From an uncultured Eubacteriales bacterium (GTDB lineage Bacteria > Bacillota > Clostridia > Christensenellales > Aristaeellaceae): a stretch of DNA of 64,000 bases. A program made the position numbers and the translations under genes. The notes under the pieces were generated by a model. That model did not search any database. It was not told where the DNA came from and saw nothing but the letters and a program-made list of their open reading frames with translations. The stretch spans positions 1-64,000 of the forward strand of contig CADANQ010000002.1 of assembly GCA_902789365.1 (NCBI GenBank), written 5' to 3'. Each line of letters starts with the position of its first letter. Positions within the stretch are counted from its first letter, which is position 1. Below are positions 20,935 through 29,487 of the stretch, in pieces.

Positions 20935-23556
20935 ATGATGTCCGAAATCGTGTCTTCCGCGCGTCCCCTGCTCCTGGTCGTGGACGGCAACAGCCTGCTC
21001 CACAGGGCATTCCACGCGCTTCCGCTGATGGACGCGGACGGAGTATTTACCAACGCGGTCCACGGCTTTATGATGATGTTTCTGAAGGTGGTGCGGGAAT
21101 ACTCCCCCGTATCCGCCGCCGTCGCATTTGATACCCACGCCCCCACTTTCCGGCACGAGGCCTACGACGGCTACAAAGCCGGCAGGCAGGCCGCTCCCGA
21201 CGAGATGAAAATGCAGTTTCCCGTCCTGAAGGAAGTCCTTCAGAGCATGCATATCGGCGTCCTTTCGGCCGACGGATGGGAAGCCGACGACATTCTGGGG
21301 ACCTGCGCCCGCCTCTGCGCCGAGGGAAAGACGTATTCCTGCATGCTGCTGACGGGCGACCGGGACGCCCTGCAATTGGTCACGGACGATTCCATGGTGC
21401 TCTTCACCCGCAAGGGGATCACCGAGGCCGTCCGGTTCACCCCGGAAACGGTAAAGGAAGCCTACGGAATCACTCCCGCCCAGGACCCGGACTGGAAAGG
21501 GCTGGCCGGCGACAGCAGCGACAATATCCCCGGGGTTCCCGGCGTGGGAGACAAGACCGCGGTCAGGCTGCTTAACGAATACGGCACTCTTGAAAACGTG
21601 CTTGCCCACGGGGACGAAATCAAGGGCAAGCTGGGCGAAAAGATCCGCGCCAACGCGGACCGGGCCCGTTTTTCGAAGGATCTGGCCACCATCCGTCCCG
21701 AGGCGCCCATCGCCTTCACCCCCGGGGAATGGACCCTGGACCGACTGGGCGACGGGGCGGCCGTACTGAAAAAATACCGTCTCGGGCAGGTGCTCAGGCA
21801 GGTATCCTCCGCCGGCGGCACATTAGCGGCGCCTTCGGAAACTGCGGCGCGGGCGGAAGAGCCCGCCTCCCCCCGGGCGGAAGCCTCCGCGGATGCCCCC
21901 GCCCCGCCCCGCCCTGAGGCCGTCCCCCTTTCCTCCCCCGACGAAATCCGCGCTTTCCTGAAGGACGGCCTCGCGGAGGACTGCGCCGTATGCCTGACGG
22001 GAAACGACCTGACGGTCTTCGCTGACGGCGCCATGGGAAGGGCTGTCCTGGAAGGGGATCTCCTGAACCCGGGGATGTCTCCCCGGCAAGCGCTGGAGGC
22101 CATGGGAAGCCTTTTCGCCTCCCCCCGGCTGCATGTGCACGGCGGCAAGGAACTGATGCGTGTCCTCGGTTCCATGGGCCTGCCGCTGCCCCGTCCGGTC
22201 TGGGATACCATGCTGGCCCAGTACCTCCTTTCGCCCCTGGATTCCTCCTATCCCCTGGAAAAGCTCTCCGATCCCGATGCCTTCGGCGTCTTCACCCTCA
22301 GCCTCCGGCAGAAAAAAGCCCTGGAGGACAGGGGCATGCTCCATCTTCTGACCGACGTGGAAATGCCCCTGCAGGAGGTATTGTACGACATGGAGACCGA
22401 CGGCTTTCGCGTCGATCCCACGGTCCTCCGGGAACTGGGCAAAAGCTGGACCGCGCAGGCGGACGATCTGCGGGAGGAAATTTACGCCCTGACGGGCGTC
22501 CGGGATTTCAACCTGAACAGCCCGAAGCAATTGGGCGAGGTCCTGTTCGGCACCCTGGGCCTTCCCGGAGGAAAAAAGAACAGCAAGGGCTGGTCCACGG
22601 ACGCGTCGGTGCTTGAAAAGCTCAGGGACGTGCACCCGGCCGCCGGCAGGATCCTGGAATACAGACAGCTGATGAAGCTGACGGGCACCTATGTTGAGCC
22701 GCTGATCTCCCGGATGGACGCCGAAGGCCGCATCCATTCCCTGTTCGATCAGACCGCCACCGCCACCGGCCGAATCTCCTCCAGCGAACCGAACCTGCAG
22801 AATATCCCTGTGCGGACCGAAACGGGCCGGGAAATTCGCCGGGCCTTCATCCCCCGGGAGGGCTGGAAGCTTTGCGACGCGGACTACAGCCAGATCGAAC
22901 TCAGGGTGCTTGCGCATCTGAGCGGGGACGAGGCCATGCGCGACGCCTTCCTGAAGGGGCAGGACGTCCATACCCGCACCGCCAGCGAGGTTTACTCCGT
23001 GCCGATGGACGAGGTGACCCCGGCCATGCGCAGGTCCGCCAAAGCCGTCAACTTCGGCCTTGTCTACGGCATCAGCGAATTCGGCCTTGCCCGGAACATC
23101 GGCGTCAGCCGTTCCGAGGCCCACGACTTTATCTCCCGTTATTTTGAACGTTATCCCGGGATCAAGCGTTATATGGACGAATCCGTCAGCCGCGGCCGGT
23201 CGCAGGGCTATACCTCCACCCTGTTCGGCCGCCGCCGCCCCCTCCCCGAGATCCGGAATCCCAACGGGAACATCCGCGCCTTCGGGGAAAGGGTCGCGAT
23301 GAACGCTCCGGTCCAGGGGACGGCCGCGGATATCATCAAGATCGCCATGATCCGGGTGCATTCCGCCCTGAAAAAGCAGGGTCTCAGGGCCAGGCTGATC
23401 CTGCAGGTCCACGACGAACTTCTGATCGAATGCCCGCCTGAGGAGGAAAGCGCGGTCACGGTCCTCCTGAAGGAATGCATGGAGAACGCGGTGACCCTGT
23501 CCGTGCCCCTGACCGCGGAGGTCAAAAGCGGGGAAAGCTGGTACGAAACAAAATGA
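20935..23556 (+). CDS. polA: DNA polymerase I
   Basis: 873 residues in three parts. Residues 1-295 are the 5' nuclease that removes RNA primers (LVVDGNSLLHRAFHA, DGWEADDILGT, LTGDRDALQL, GDSSDNIPGVPGVGDKTA). Residues about 330-480 are a 3'-5' exonuclease-like domain without the usual acidic metal ligands (no DTE motif at its start), so proofreading is probably lost, as in the Bacillus enzyme. Residues about 500-873 are the polymerase, with motif A DADYSQIELR (catalytic Asp650), the O-helix AKAVNFGLVYGIS and motif C QVHDELL (Asp827). A low-complexity Ala/Pro/Glu linker at about 300-335 joins the first two parts. It acts in primer removal and repair. coaE overlaps the stop by four bases. Confidence 0.97.
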   Translation: MMSEIVSSARPLLLVVDGNSLLHRAFHALPLMDADGVFTNAVHGFMMMFLKVVREYSPVSAAVAFDTHAPTFRHEAYDGYKAGRQAAPDEMKMQFPVLKEVLQSMHIGVLSADGWEADDILGTCARLCAEGKTYSCMLLTGDRDALQLVTDDSMVLFTRKGITEAVRFTPETVKEAYGITPAQDPDWKGLAGDSSDNIPGVPGVGDKTAVRLLNEYGTLENVLAHGDEIKGKLGEKIRANADRARFSKDLATIRPEAPIAFTPGEWTLDRLGDGAAVLKKYRLGQVLRQVSSAGGTLAAPSETAARAEEPASPRAEASADAPAPPRPEAVPLSSPDEIRAFLKDGLAEDCAVCLTGNDLTVFADGAMGRAVLEGDLLNPGMSPRQALEAMGSLFASPRLHVHGGKELMRVLGSMGLPLPRPVWDTMLAQYLLSPLDSSYPLEKLSDPDAFGVFTLSLRQKKALEDRGMLHLLTDVEMPLQEVLYDMETDGFRVDPTVLRELGKSWTAQADDLREEIYALTGVRDFNLNSPKQLGEVLFGTLGLPGGKKNSKGWSTDASVLEKLRDVHPAAGRILEYRQLMKLTGTYVEPLISRMDAEGRIHSLFDQTATATGRISSSEPNLQNIPVRTETGREIRRAFIPREGWKLCDADYSQIELRVLAHLSGDEAMRDAFLKGQDVHTRTASEVYSVPMDEVTPAMRRSAKAVNFGLVYGISEFGLARNIGVSRSEAHDFISRYFERYPGIKRYMDESVSRGRSQGYTSTLFGRRRPLPEIRNPNGNIRAFGERVAMNAPVQGTAADIIKIAMIRVHSALKKQGLRARLILQVHDELLIECPPEEESAVTVLLKECMENAVTLSVPLTAEVKSGESWYETK

Positions 23557-24164
23557 ACCGTTATGTGATCGGTGTCACCGGCGGAATCGCCTGCGGAAAG
23601 ACCAACGTGACCGACGCTCTCAAAAACCTGGGCGCGCAAGTCATCGACGCGGACGAGGTCAGCCGCGCCCTGACCGCCCCGGGCGGCGAAGCCCTCGCCC
23701 CCATCCGCGCGGCCTTTGGGGACGGCGTCTTCCGCGGCGGCGAACTGGACCGGCGAGCCCTGAGCAGCATCGTTTTTTCTGATCCGGATGAGAAAAAGAG
23801 GCTGGAGACTATCCTTCACCCGATGATTCGGGAAAGGATCGCCTCCCTCCTGGACCGGGCCGAAGGCATCGTCTTCCTCAGCGCCCCGCTTTTGTTTGAA
23901 TGCGGTTACGAAAAGATCTGCGACGAGGTCTGGTGCGTGTACGTCCCCCAAAAGGAGCAGCTGCGCCGCCTGATGGCAAGGGACGGCCTGACGCGCGCCG
24001 AAGCCATGAAACGCATCGGCAGCCAGTGGAGCGCGCTGAAAAAAGCCCGGCTTTCCGACGAGGTAATCCGTTCCGACGGAACGCCGGAGGAAAGCGCGGA
24101 AAAAGCCGTACGCCTGTACCGGAACCGAAAGGAGAGCCGTCTTGCAGAACGATCCGTACAATAA
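23553..24164 (+). CDS. coaE: Dephospho-CoA kinase
   Basis: The last step of coenzyme A synthesis, phosphorylating the ribose 3'-OH of dephospho-CoA. 203 residues from ATG 23553, which overlaps the polA stop (ATGA). The open frame continues upstream to 23475, but only the internal ATG yields the family N-terminus MNRYVIGVTGGIACGKTNV. Walker A GGIACGKT is at 10-17, followed by the VIDADEVSR substrate motif, LDRRALSSIVF, HPMIRE, and the lid region with RLMARDGLTRAEA. The polA-coaE order is common in Clostridia. Confidence 0.95.
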   Translation: MNRYVIGVTGGIACGKTNVTDALKNLGAQVIDADEVSRALTAPGGEALAPIRAAFGDGVFRGGELDRRALSSIVFSDPDEKKRLETILHPMIRERIASLLDRAEGIVFLSAPLLFECGYEKICDEVWCVYVPQKEQLRRLMARDGLTRAEAMKRIGSQWSALKKARLSDEVIRSDGTPEESAEKAVRLYRNRKESRLAERSVQ

Positions 24165-24984
24165 CGAAACGCCCGTCCGTCACCGGCGCAGCGACCGGCA
24201 CGCGTCGGTCAGGAAGTCCTTTTCCCCTCCGGGGCCCGGTTACGGAACTTCTTCCTCTTCGCGAAGTCCGGGGAAAGCCCCCGGACACGCGGCCCGTGGC
24301 TTGTCCTTCGCAAAACCAGACCCGGCCGGAAATAAACGCCGGCAGCGGAAAAAGCTTCCTCCCCTTCAGACGGCGGTCCTTTTCGTTCTTGCCGTCGTCT
24401 GTATCTTCGGGGCCTACAGCCTGTGCAACAATTCCCTGAAGATTTCCGAATTGCGCGACGAGCGCGCAAAAATCGAAGCCGAACGCCGGAACACTGTCCT
24501 CAGGCACCGGCCGGAGTATACCGACCTGATCGAACACTGGGCGGAAAGGAACGGGATCGAGCCGGCCTTCGTATGCGCCGTTATCTACCGTGAAAGCCAT
24601 TACGACCCCCGGGCCGTATCCCCGGTCGGCGCCCGCGGACTGATGCAGCTGATGCCGGATACCGGCACCTGGTGGGCGGGAAACCTCGGAATCCGGGACT
24701 ACACGGCGGAAAGCCTTTTTACCCCCGAAATGAATATCCGCCTGGGCGTGAGATATTTAAGATACCTGAGCGATAAATTCGACGGCGACCCCATCCTGGT
24801 CGCCTGCGGCTACCACGCCGGGGCGGGCAATGTGGAAAGCTGGATCAAAAAATACTCCTCCGACGGCAGAACCCTGACCCTGGACGAGATCCCGATGGAG
24901 GATACCAAAACCTACGCAAGGAGGGTAATGGAAAGCTATGCGATCTATCTGCAGTATTACTACCCGTCCGGCGGGCGCACGTAA
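24142..24984 (+). CDS. Membrane-anchored lytic transglycosylase (SLT domain)
   Basis: 280 residues from a TTG start with AAAGGAG about eight bases upstream, overlapping the coaE end by 23 bases. Residues 1-72 are a basic, Ser/Pro-rich cytoplasmic tail, about 75-96 a single membrane segment, and about 120-280 a soluble-lytic-transglycosylase domain facing outward. Catalytic Glu151 lies in YRESHYDP, followed by GARGLMQLMPDTGTWWA, NIRLGVRYLRYL and CGYHAGAGNV, all classic for family 1 enzymes that cleave peptidoglycan strands to 1,6-anhydro products. The next gene begins inside its 3' end. It probably helps wall remodelling; the long cytoplasmic tail is unusual and may take part in localisation. 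Confidence 0.9.
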   Translation: MQNDPYNNETPVRHRRSDRHASVRKSFSPPGPGYGTSSSSRSPGKAPGHAARGLSFAKPDPAGNKRRQRKKLPPLQTAVLFVLAVVCIFGAYSLCNNSLKISELRDERAKIEAERRNTVLRHRPEYTDLIEHWAERNGIEPAFVCAVIYRESHYDPRAVSPVGARGLMQLMPDTGTWWAGNLGIRDYTAESLFTPEMNIRLGVRYLRYLSDKFDGDPILVACGYHAGAGNVESWIKKYSSDGRTLTLDEIPMEDTKTYARRVMESYAIYLQYYYPSGGRT

Positions 24985-26545
24985 GGCCCTTTTCCGGGCC
25001 GCGGCGCTCCTGACCGCTGCAATGACCCTCCTGGCGGGTCCGTGCTCGGCCTTTGCCTCCGTCCTTGACAATATGTTCACGGTGGGGATCATCTCGGTCA
25101 AGACCAGCAGGCTTAATCCGTTCTTCATCGAGGAGAGGGAATTCAAGTCCGTCGGCTGTCTCATATACGAGAGTCTGGTCACCATCGACGACGACTACAT
25201 GCCCCAGCCGTCGGTTGCGGAACGCTGGGATTCCGCGGACGGTTCCTCCTGGACCTTTACCATCCGCTCCGGCGTTACCTTCCATGACGGCACGCCGCTG
25301 ACCGCCTACGACGTCTACGCCACGGTCCAGGAGATCCTGCGTCTGGCCGACGAGGGAAAGGGCCAGTACGCCACGCTGAAATACATGATCAAGTCCGTCA
25401 CCATCAAGGACGAGCGCACCATCACCATCACCACCTCGCGCAAGTACTACGGTTTTTTGTACGCAATGACCTTCCCGATTCTCAAGCAGGACCAGGTGCA
25501 GGCGGACAATCCCATCGGAAGCGGGCCGTATTACATTCAGGCCTTCTCCCCGGGGGATTATATCTACCTGTCCGCCTATTCCAACTGGTGGAAGTCCACC
25601 CCCGCCATCACCCAGATCAACGTGGTCCTGTTTTCCAGCAATAAGGACCTGATCAACGCCTATGAATACAACCGCATCGACGCGGCGGTGACCCGGTCCA
25701 GCAACGCGGCCCAGTACAGCCGGACCGCCAAATCCCTTTCCATCACCTACCGCACCCAGCAGCTGGAAACCCTCCTGATCAACCGTTCTTCTTTCCCGGT
25801 CAACGATCCGGAAGTGCGCATGGCGATCCGCTACGCTATCAATCCCGACGTCCTCCTGTCCTCGTCCTATCAGGGCATGGCCGCCAGGACCGATACGCCC
25901 CTTCCCCAGGGAACCTGGATGTACAACCCTCACCTTTCTTCCTATCAATACGATCCCGACAGGGCAAAGCAGATCCTGGCCGACGCCGGCTGGGTCGCCA
26001 GCAGCGACGACAACATGCTCCACAAGGTCGTGGACGGAAAAACACGAAACCTGCATATCCGCCTGTACGTCTACGAGGAGCAGGACAACAGCGTCCGTGT
26101 AAGCGCGGCCTACCTGATCGCAAGCCAACTGGAAGCCGTGGGCTTCGGCGTTTCGGTGACCAGCATGACTTTTTCCGAGGCCAAGGAAAAGCTGGCCGCC
26201 GGCAATTTCGACCTGTGCCTGGCCGCTTTCCAGATGGACCCGGTCCCCGATCCCGGCTTTATGCTGATGTCATCCAACACCGGGAACTACAGCCGTTATT
26301 CCTCCACCCAGATGAACAACCTTTTCTCCGCCCTCAGGGGGTCCGGAACCAGCTCGGATGACAGGCAGAAATTCGAAGCGTACCGGGATTGCCTTTATAA
26401 TATTCAGGAACAGTTCTATACCGACGTTCCCTTCATCTGCCTGTACTACCGGACCGGCGCCATCATGACCCGCAAAATGTTCACCGTCGCCAGGGACGTC
26501 CGTGAACCGGATCTGTTCCGCGGCATCGAATCCTTCGTCCCGTAA
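24938..26545 (+). CDS. ABC transporter substrate-binding protein, family 5 (peptide/nickel type)
   Basis: 535 residues beginning inside the transglycosylase gene (47-base overlap), after AAGGAGG at 24918-24924. Residues 1 to about 41 form a signal peptide with a hydrophobic core AALLTAAMTLLAGPCSA. There is no clear lipobox cysteine, so membrane attachment is uncertain. The mature part follows the DppA/OppA plan: an early NPFF.E segment, IYESLVTIDDDYMPQPSVAERW, FTIRSGVTFHDGTPLTAYDV, then VRMAIRYAINPDVLL and a second-lobe FDLCLAAFQMDPVPDPGFML. Such proteins deliver oligopeptides or other ligands to an ABC importer. No permease or ATPase gene is adjacent, so it is an orphan here and might instead sense muropeptides; that is inference from its neighbour. 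Confidence 0.88.
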   Translation: MRSICSITTRPAGARKALFRAAALLTAAMTLLAGPCSAFASVLDNMFTVGIISVKTSRLNPFFIEEREFKSVGCLIYESLVTIDDDYMPQPSVAERWDSADGSSWTFTIRSGVTFHDGTPLTAYDVYATVQEILRLADEGKGQYATLKYMIKSVTIKDERTITITTSRKYYGFLYAMTFPILKQDQVQADNPIGSGPYYIQAFSPGDYIYLSAYSNWWKSTPAITQINVVLFSSNKDLINAYEYNRIDAAVTRSSNAAQYSRTAKSLSITYRTQQLETLLINRSSFPVNDPEVRMAIRYAINPDVLLSSSYQGMAARTDTPLPQGTWMYNPHLSSYQYDPDRAKQILADAGWVASSDDNMLHKVVDGKTRNLHIRLYVYEEQDNSVRVSAAYLIASQLEAVGFGVSVTSMTFSEAKEKLAAGNFDLCLAAFQMDPVPDPGFMLMSSNTGNYSRYSSTQMNNLFSALRGSGTSSDDRQKFEAYRDCLYNIQEQFYTDVPFICLYYRTGAIMTRKMFTVARDVREPDLFRGIESFVP

Positions 26546-26613
26546 CGGCCGAGACGCGCGGCCGCGCAGTCCTTCATTTCCAGCCCGACGATCTCTCAAG
26601 GAGGAAAAAAACA

Positions 26614-27087
26614 ATGCGCTGTCAGTACTGCGGTTCCCCCGACAGCCGCGTCGTGGACTCACGGCCGGCGGACGACGGCAATTCCATCCGCCGCAGGCGT
26701 GTGTGCGCCGAATGCGGCCGCCGTTTCACCACCTATGAAAAGGTGGAAACCAAGCAGATCCTGGTCATCAAAAAGGATTCCAGCCGCGAATTGTTCGACT
26801 CGCAGAAGGTCCGCAGCGGCATCATCGCCGCCTGCCACAAACGCCCCGTAACCGCCTCCCAGATCGAAAAAGTGGTCTCGTCCGTGGAGCAGTTCGCCGC
26901 CAATTCCCTCCAGGAGGAAATCACCACCCGGCAGATCGGCGAAATGGTCATGGAGGAGCTCCGCAAGCTGGACGAGGTGGCGTATATCCGTTTCGCCTCG
27001 GTCTACCGCCAGTTTACCGACATCCCCTCCTTTATGAACGAACTCAACCGGCTGTTAAAGGACAGGCCCGCCCAGGACAATGCCTGA
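26614..27087 (+). CDS. nrdR: Transcriptional repressor NrdR
   Basis: 157 residues after a strong AAGGAGG. An N-terminal zinc ribbon with Cys3, Cys6, Cys31 and Cys34 is followed by an ATP-cone domain (VIKKDSSRELFDSQKVRSGI...ACHKRPV) that senses ATP/dATP. NrdR represses ribonucleotide reductase genes by binding NrdR boxes when dATP is high. No nrd genes or obvious paired NrdR boxes were noticed nearby. It lies 68 bases after the binding-protein gene, at the end of the polA-coaE-slt-sbp block, and is followed by a strong terminator. Confidence 0.96.
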   Translation: MRCQYCGSPDSRVVDSRPADDGNSIRRRRVCAECGRRFTTYEKVETKQILVIKKDSSRELFDSQKVRSGIIAACHKRPVTASQIEKVVSSVEQFAANSLQEEITTRQIGEMVMEELRKLDEVAYIRFASVYRQFTDIPSFMNELNRLLKDRPAQDNA

Positions 27088-27108
27088 AGCGGGCCCCGAA
27101 GATATAGT

Positions 27109-27140
27109 CTGCCGCGCGTTTTTCGCGCGGCAGGTTTTTT
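27109..27140 (+). terminator. Terminator after nrdR
   Basis: CTGCCGCGCG, T5 loop, CGCGCGGCAG, then G and T6. The T run also covers the stop codon of the converging gtrA gene. Confidence 0.92.
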
Positions 27141-27627
27141 ATCCGTTTCGCTGCGCTTTCTTCGCGTTCGCATTGGTGTCGATGGAATTTCTGTACACGA
27201 CAAACCGCTGATACAGGAATTCCGTCACAAAATTGATCAGCATGGTGCCGATCTGCACCACGTAATTGTTCACATTCGCCCCTTCCGACGCCGTCGCCCC
27301 GGTAAAGGGGTTCTCCCCGGTCAGCGCGGCCGTCCACCAGGTGCTCAGCGGCGTAAAGACCACATAAAAGAGCGCCACCAGAAGCATGCTCTTTTTCAGG
27401 TCCGCGTCGCTTCGGAAGGTGTATTTGCGGTTGAAGGTAAAATTCCACAGAACGCTCAGGATGAGGCTTACCAGATACGCCAGCCACGGCGCCCAGTGCA
27501 GCGCCTCATAAAACAGCGTATAGGTTGCGATCTGGATAATCCCCGCCGAGACGGAAAACAGGGTGAACTTTACCGCCTGCCACAGATTTTTCCTGGTCTT
27601 TTCGTTTTTTTTCGGTTCGGATGACAT
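27139..27627 (-). CDS. GtrA family membrane protein
   Basis: 162 residues with four predicted membrane segments (about 19-38, 48-68, 86-105 and 125-145) and the GtrA signature FTLFSVSAGIIQIATYTLF, a Trp-Asn-Phe motif (LWNFTFNRKYTF) and QRFVVYRNS near the end. GtrA-like proteins are thought to move lipid-linked sugars across the membrane for modification of wall teichoic acids, O-antigens or arabinogalactan. It starts 18 bases after the ATPase gene of the ABC transporter and shares its transcript, although no functional link is evident. No glycosyltransferase is nearby. Confidence 0.85.
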   Translation of the reverse strand: MSSEPKKNEKTRKNLWQAVKFTLFSVSAGIIQIATYTLFYEALHWAPWLAYLVSLILSVLWNFTFNRKYTFRSDADLKKSMLLVALFYVVFTPLSTWWTAALTGENPFTGATASEGANVNNYVVQIGTMLINFVTEFLYQRFVVYRNSIDTNANAKKAQRNG

Positions 27628-27645
27628 TGTCGGGCCCTTCTTTCA

Positions 27646-28461
27646 TTATTTCATGCCGCGGGAGGCGTCTTTCGCCGTGGAAAGGAGCATCCGGTCGTTG
27701 TCCAGTTTTTTGCCGCTGGAAGCGCGAAAACGCTCCAGGAGGCCTTCAACCGTCAGTCTTTTGCGTTCTTCTCCCCGGGTGTCGAATACGATGTTCCCGC
27801 CGTCCATCATGATGGTCCTGTCCCCCAGGTCCAGGGCCGACTGCATATTGTGCGTGATCATCAGGCATGTCAGGCGTTCATCGGCCACAATCTTCGTGGT
27901 CAGCTTCAGCACTTTTTCCGCTGTTCCCGGGTCCAGCGCCGCGGTGTGTTCGTCCAGCAGCAGCAGTTTGGGATGCGCCATCGTGGCCATCATCAGCGTC
28001 AGCGCCTGACGCTGTCCTCCGGAAAGCAGGCCCACGGGCGCCTTCATCCTGTCCTCAAGCCCCATGCCCAGAAGGGCGAGCCTGTCCCTGAATCCGGCGC
28101 GCTCGCGGGGCGATGATATGCTCAGCCATCCGCCGCGCCCGGCGGCCAGGATCAGGTTCTCCTCGATGCTCATTCCGGGAGCGCTGCCCTTCATCGGGTC
28201 CTGAAAAAGCCTGCCGATCACCTTTGCCCTGACATGCTCCGGCGTCCGCGTCACATTCGCCCCGTCCAGGATGATGCTGCCCCTGTCAACCTGGAAGGTT
28301 CCGCAGATGGCGTTGAAAAGCGTGGACTTTCCCGCGCCGTTGGCCCCGATGATGGATATGAACTCACCGTCCCCGACGCTGAGGCTCAGCCCGTTCAGGG
28401 CGATTTTTTCGTCCGGCGTGCCGGGGTTGAAGACCTTCCAGATATCCCTGATCTCCAGCAT
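27646..28461 (-). CDS. ABC transporter ATP-binding protein (probable tryptophan importer)
   Basis: 271 residues from ATG 28461 (MLEIRDIWKVFNPG). The frame runs back to 28557 but that region overlaps the permease gene. Walker A GANGAGKST, signature LSGGQRQAL, Walker B LLLLDEHTAALDP and an H-loop MITHNMQ are complete. A short C-terminal tail ends EERKRLTVEGLLERFRASSG. It pairs with the permease just upstream (four bases between stop and start codons) and the binding protein beyond. The cassette resembles the PF04392-type importers known as TrpXYZ, and the T-box with a Trp specifier upstream supports tryptophan or a precursor as the cargo. Confidence 0.9.
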   Translation of the reverse strand: MLEIRDIWKVFNPGTPDEKIALNGLSLSVGDGEFISIIGANGAGKSTLFNAICGTFQVDRGSIILDGANVTRTPEHVRAKVIGRLFQDPMKGSAPGMSIEENLILAAGRGGWLSISSPRERAGFRDRLALLGMGLEDRMKAPVGLLSGGQRQALTLMMATMAHPKLLLLDEHTAALDPGTAEKVLKLTTKIVADERLTCLMITHNMQSALDLGDRTIMMDGGNIVFDTRGEERKRLTVEGLLERFRASSGKKLDNDRMLLSTAKDASRGMK

Positions 28462-28465
28462 TCCT

Positions 28466-29392
28466 TCACTCGCCCCCCCTCGGAGCGGGCAGACCCGCAA
28501 TGTGTTTTTTGCTGCCCTTTCCGCACAGGTACGGGATGGACAGGGCCGCCAGCACAATCACCGAGGACACCAGCTTCAGCATATACGTGGGCAGATGGAA
28601 ACGGAGCGCAACGGTATAAACAAGGCGGAAAATAAAGGCGCCCAGCACGGCCCCGACCGCTCTCCGGGTGATGCCGCGGCGGATGATGACCCCGCCGATC
28701 AGAAGACTGGCAAGGGCCACCGTCACCATACCGGAACCGATATCCACCGTTACGCTCTTCTGGCTTTGCGCCATCAGGCATCCGGAAAGCGCGGTAAAGG
28801 CGTTGGAAATCACAAGGCCCACCGTCGTTGTGAACCTGGGATCGATGGAGGAGGAACGGACCATGTCCGGATTGTTGCCTGTCGCCCGGATCGCCAGGCC
28901 CATGCGGGTCCTCAGGAAAAACGACAGGAACAGAATAACGAGCGCGACCGCCGCGAAGCCGATGATCAGGTTCTGCAGATTTCCCAGCCCGGCGGATTTC
29001 AGCCGGTCCTTCAGCATGGTGAATACCGTTGCCGTCTTATTCAGGTTCTTCAGGCTGCTTCCTCCCATCACCGCGATGTTGACGGAGTACAGCCCGGTAT
29101 TCACCACGATGCCCGCAAGCAGGGAATTGACCCCCATGCGTGTCTGGAGGACCGCAGTGACCAGCCCGGAAACCATGCCCGCCAGCATGGCCGCCGGGAT
29201 GGAGATCACCGGGTATCCCGCAAGGGCCGTCATGGCTCCCACCGCCGCGCCGAGGGTATAGCATCCGTCGGTGGACAGGTCGCAGACGTTCAGCATGGAA
29301 TAACTCAGGTACAGCGCAAGGACGGTCAGGGAATTGAAAAGCGCCAGCTCCAAAGCCGTCTGGCAAAGGCCGAGAAAATCCAGAAAATACAT
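28466..29392 (-). CDS. ABC transporter permease (probable tryptophan importer)
   Basis: 308 residues, very hydrophobic with about eight to nine membrane segments, and the small-residue-rich pattern of branched-chain-amino-acid-type permeases (LGAAVGAMTALAGYP, LLAGIVVNTGLYSVNIAVMG, GAVLGAFIFRLVY). The family forms the membrane channel for PF04392-type binding proteins. It follows the binding-protein gene after a 95-base gap that holds a strong hairpin (29411-29443), and precedes the ATPase gene by four bases. Subunit stoichiometry is probably a homodimer, since there is only one permease gene. Confidence 0.88.
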   Translation of the reverse strand: MYFLDFLGLCQTALELALFNSLTVLALYLSYSMLNVCDLSTDGCYTLGAAVGAMTALAGYPVISIPAAMLAGMVSGLVTAVLQTRMGVNSLLAGIVVNTGLYSVNIAVMGGSSLKNLNKTATVFTMLKDRLKSAGLGNLQNLIIGFAAVALVILFLSFFLRTRMGLAIRATGNNPDMVRSSSIDPRFTTTVGLVISNAFTALSGCLMAQSQKSVTVDIGSGMVTVALASLLIGGVIIRRGITRRAVGAVLGAFIFRLVYTVALRFHLPTYMLKLVSSVIVLAALSIPYLCGKGSKKHIAGLPAPRGGE

Positions 29393-29410
29393 AGCTCAAC
29401 TCCGTACGAC

Positions 29411-29443
29411 GCCCGGGGCCGCCTGTTCACGGCGGTCCCGGGC
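29411..29443 (-). other. Strong intercistronic hairpin without a T-tract
   Basis: GCCCGGGACCGCC pairs with GGCGGCCCCGGGC (one mismatch) around a seven-base loop in the gap between the binding-protein and permease genes. Without a U run it is more likely an RNA-stability or processing element, allowing higher expression of the binding protein, than a terminator. Confidence 0.6.
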
Positions 29444-29487
29444 AATCATTTCGTTCTTTGTTCCCGGCGCGGCGCCGGAGAAAAGGC

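Noticed and set aside
26546..26613. A separate promoter for nrdR
   Set aside because: The 68-base gap contains no plausible -35/-10 pair; nrdR is probably read from upstream.
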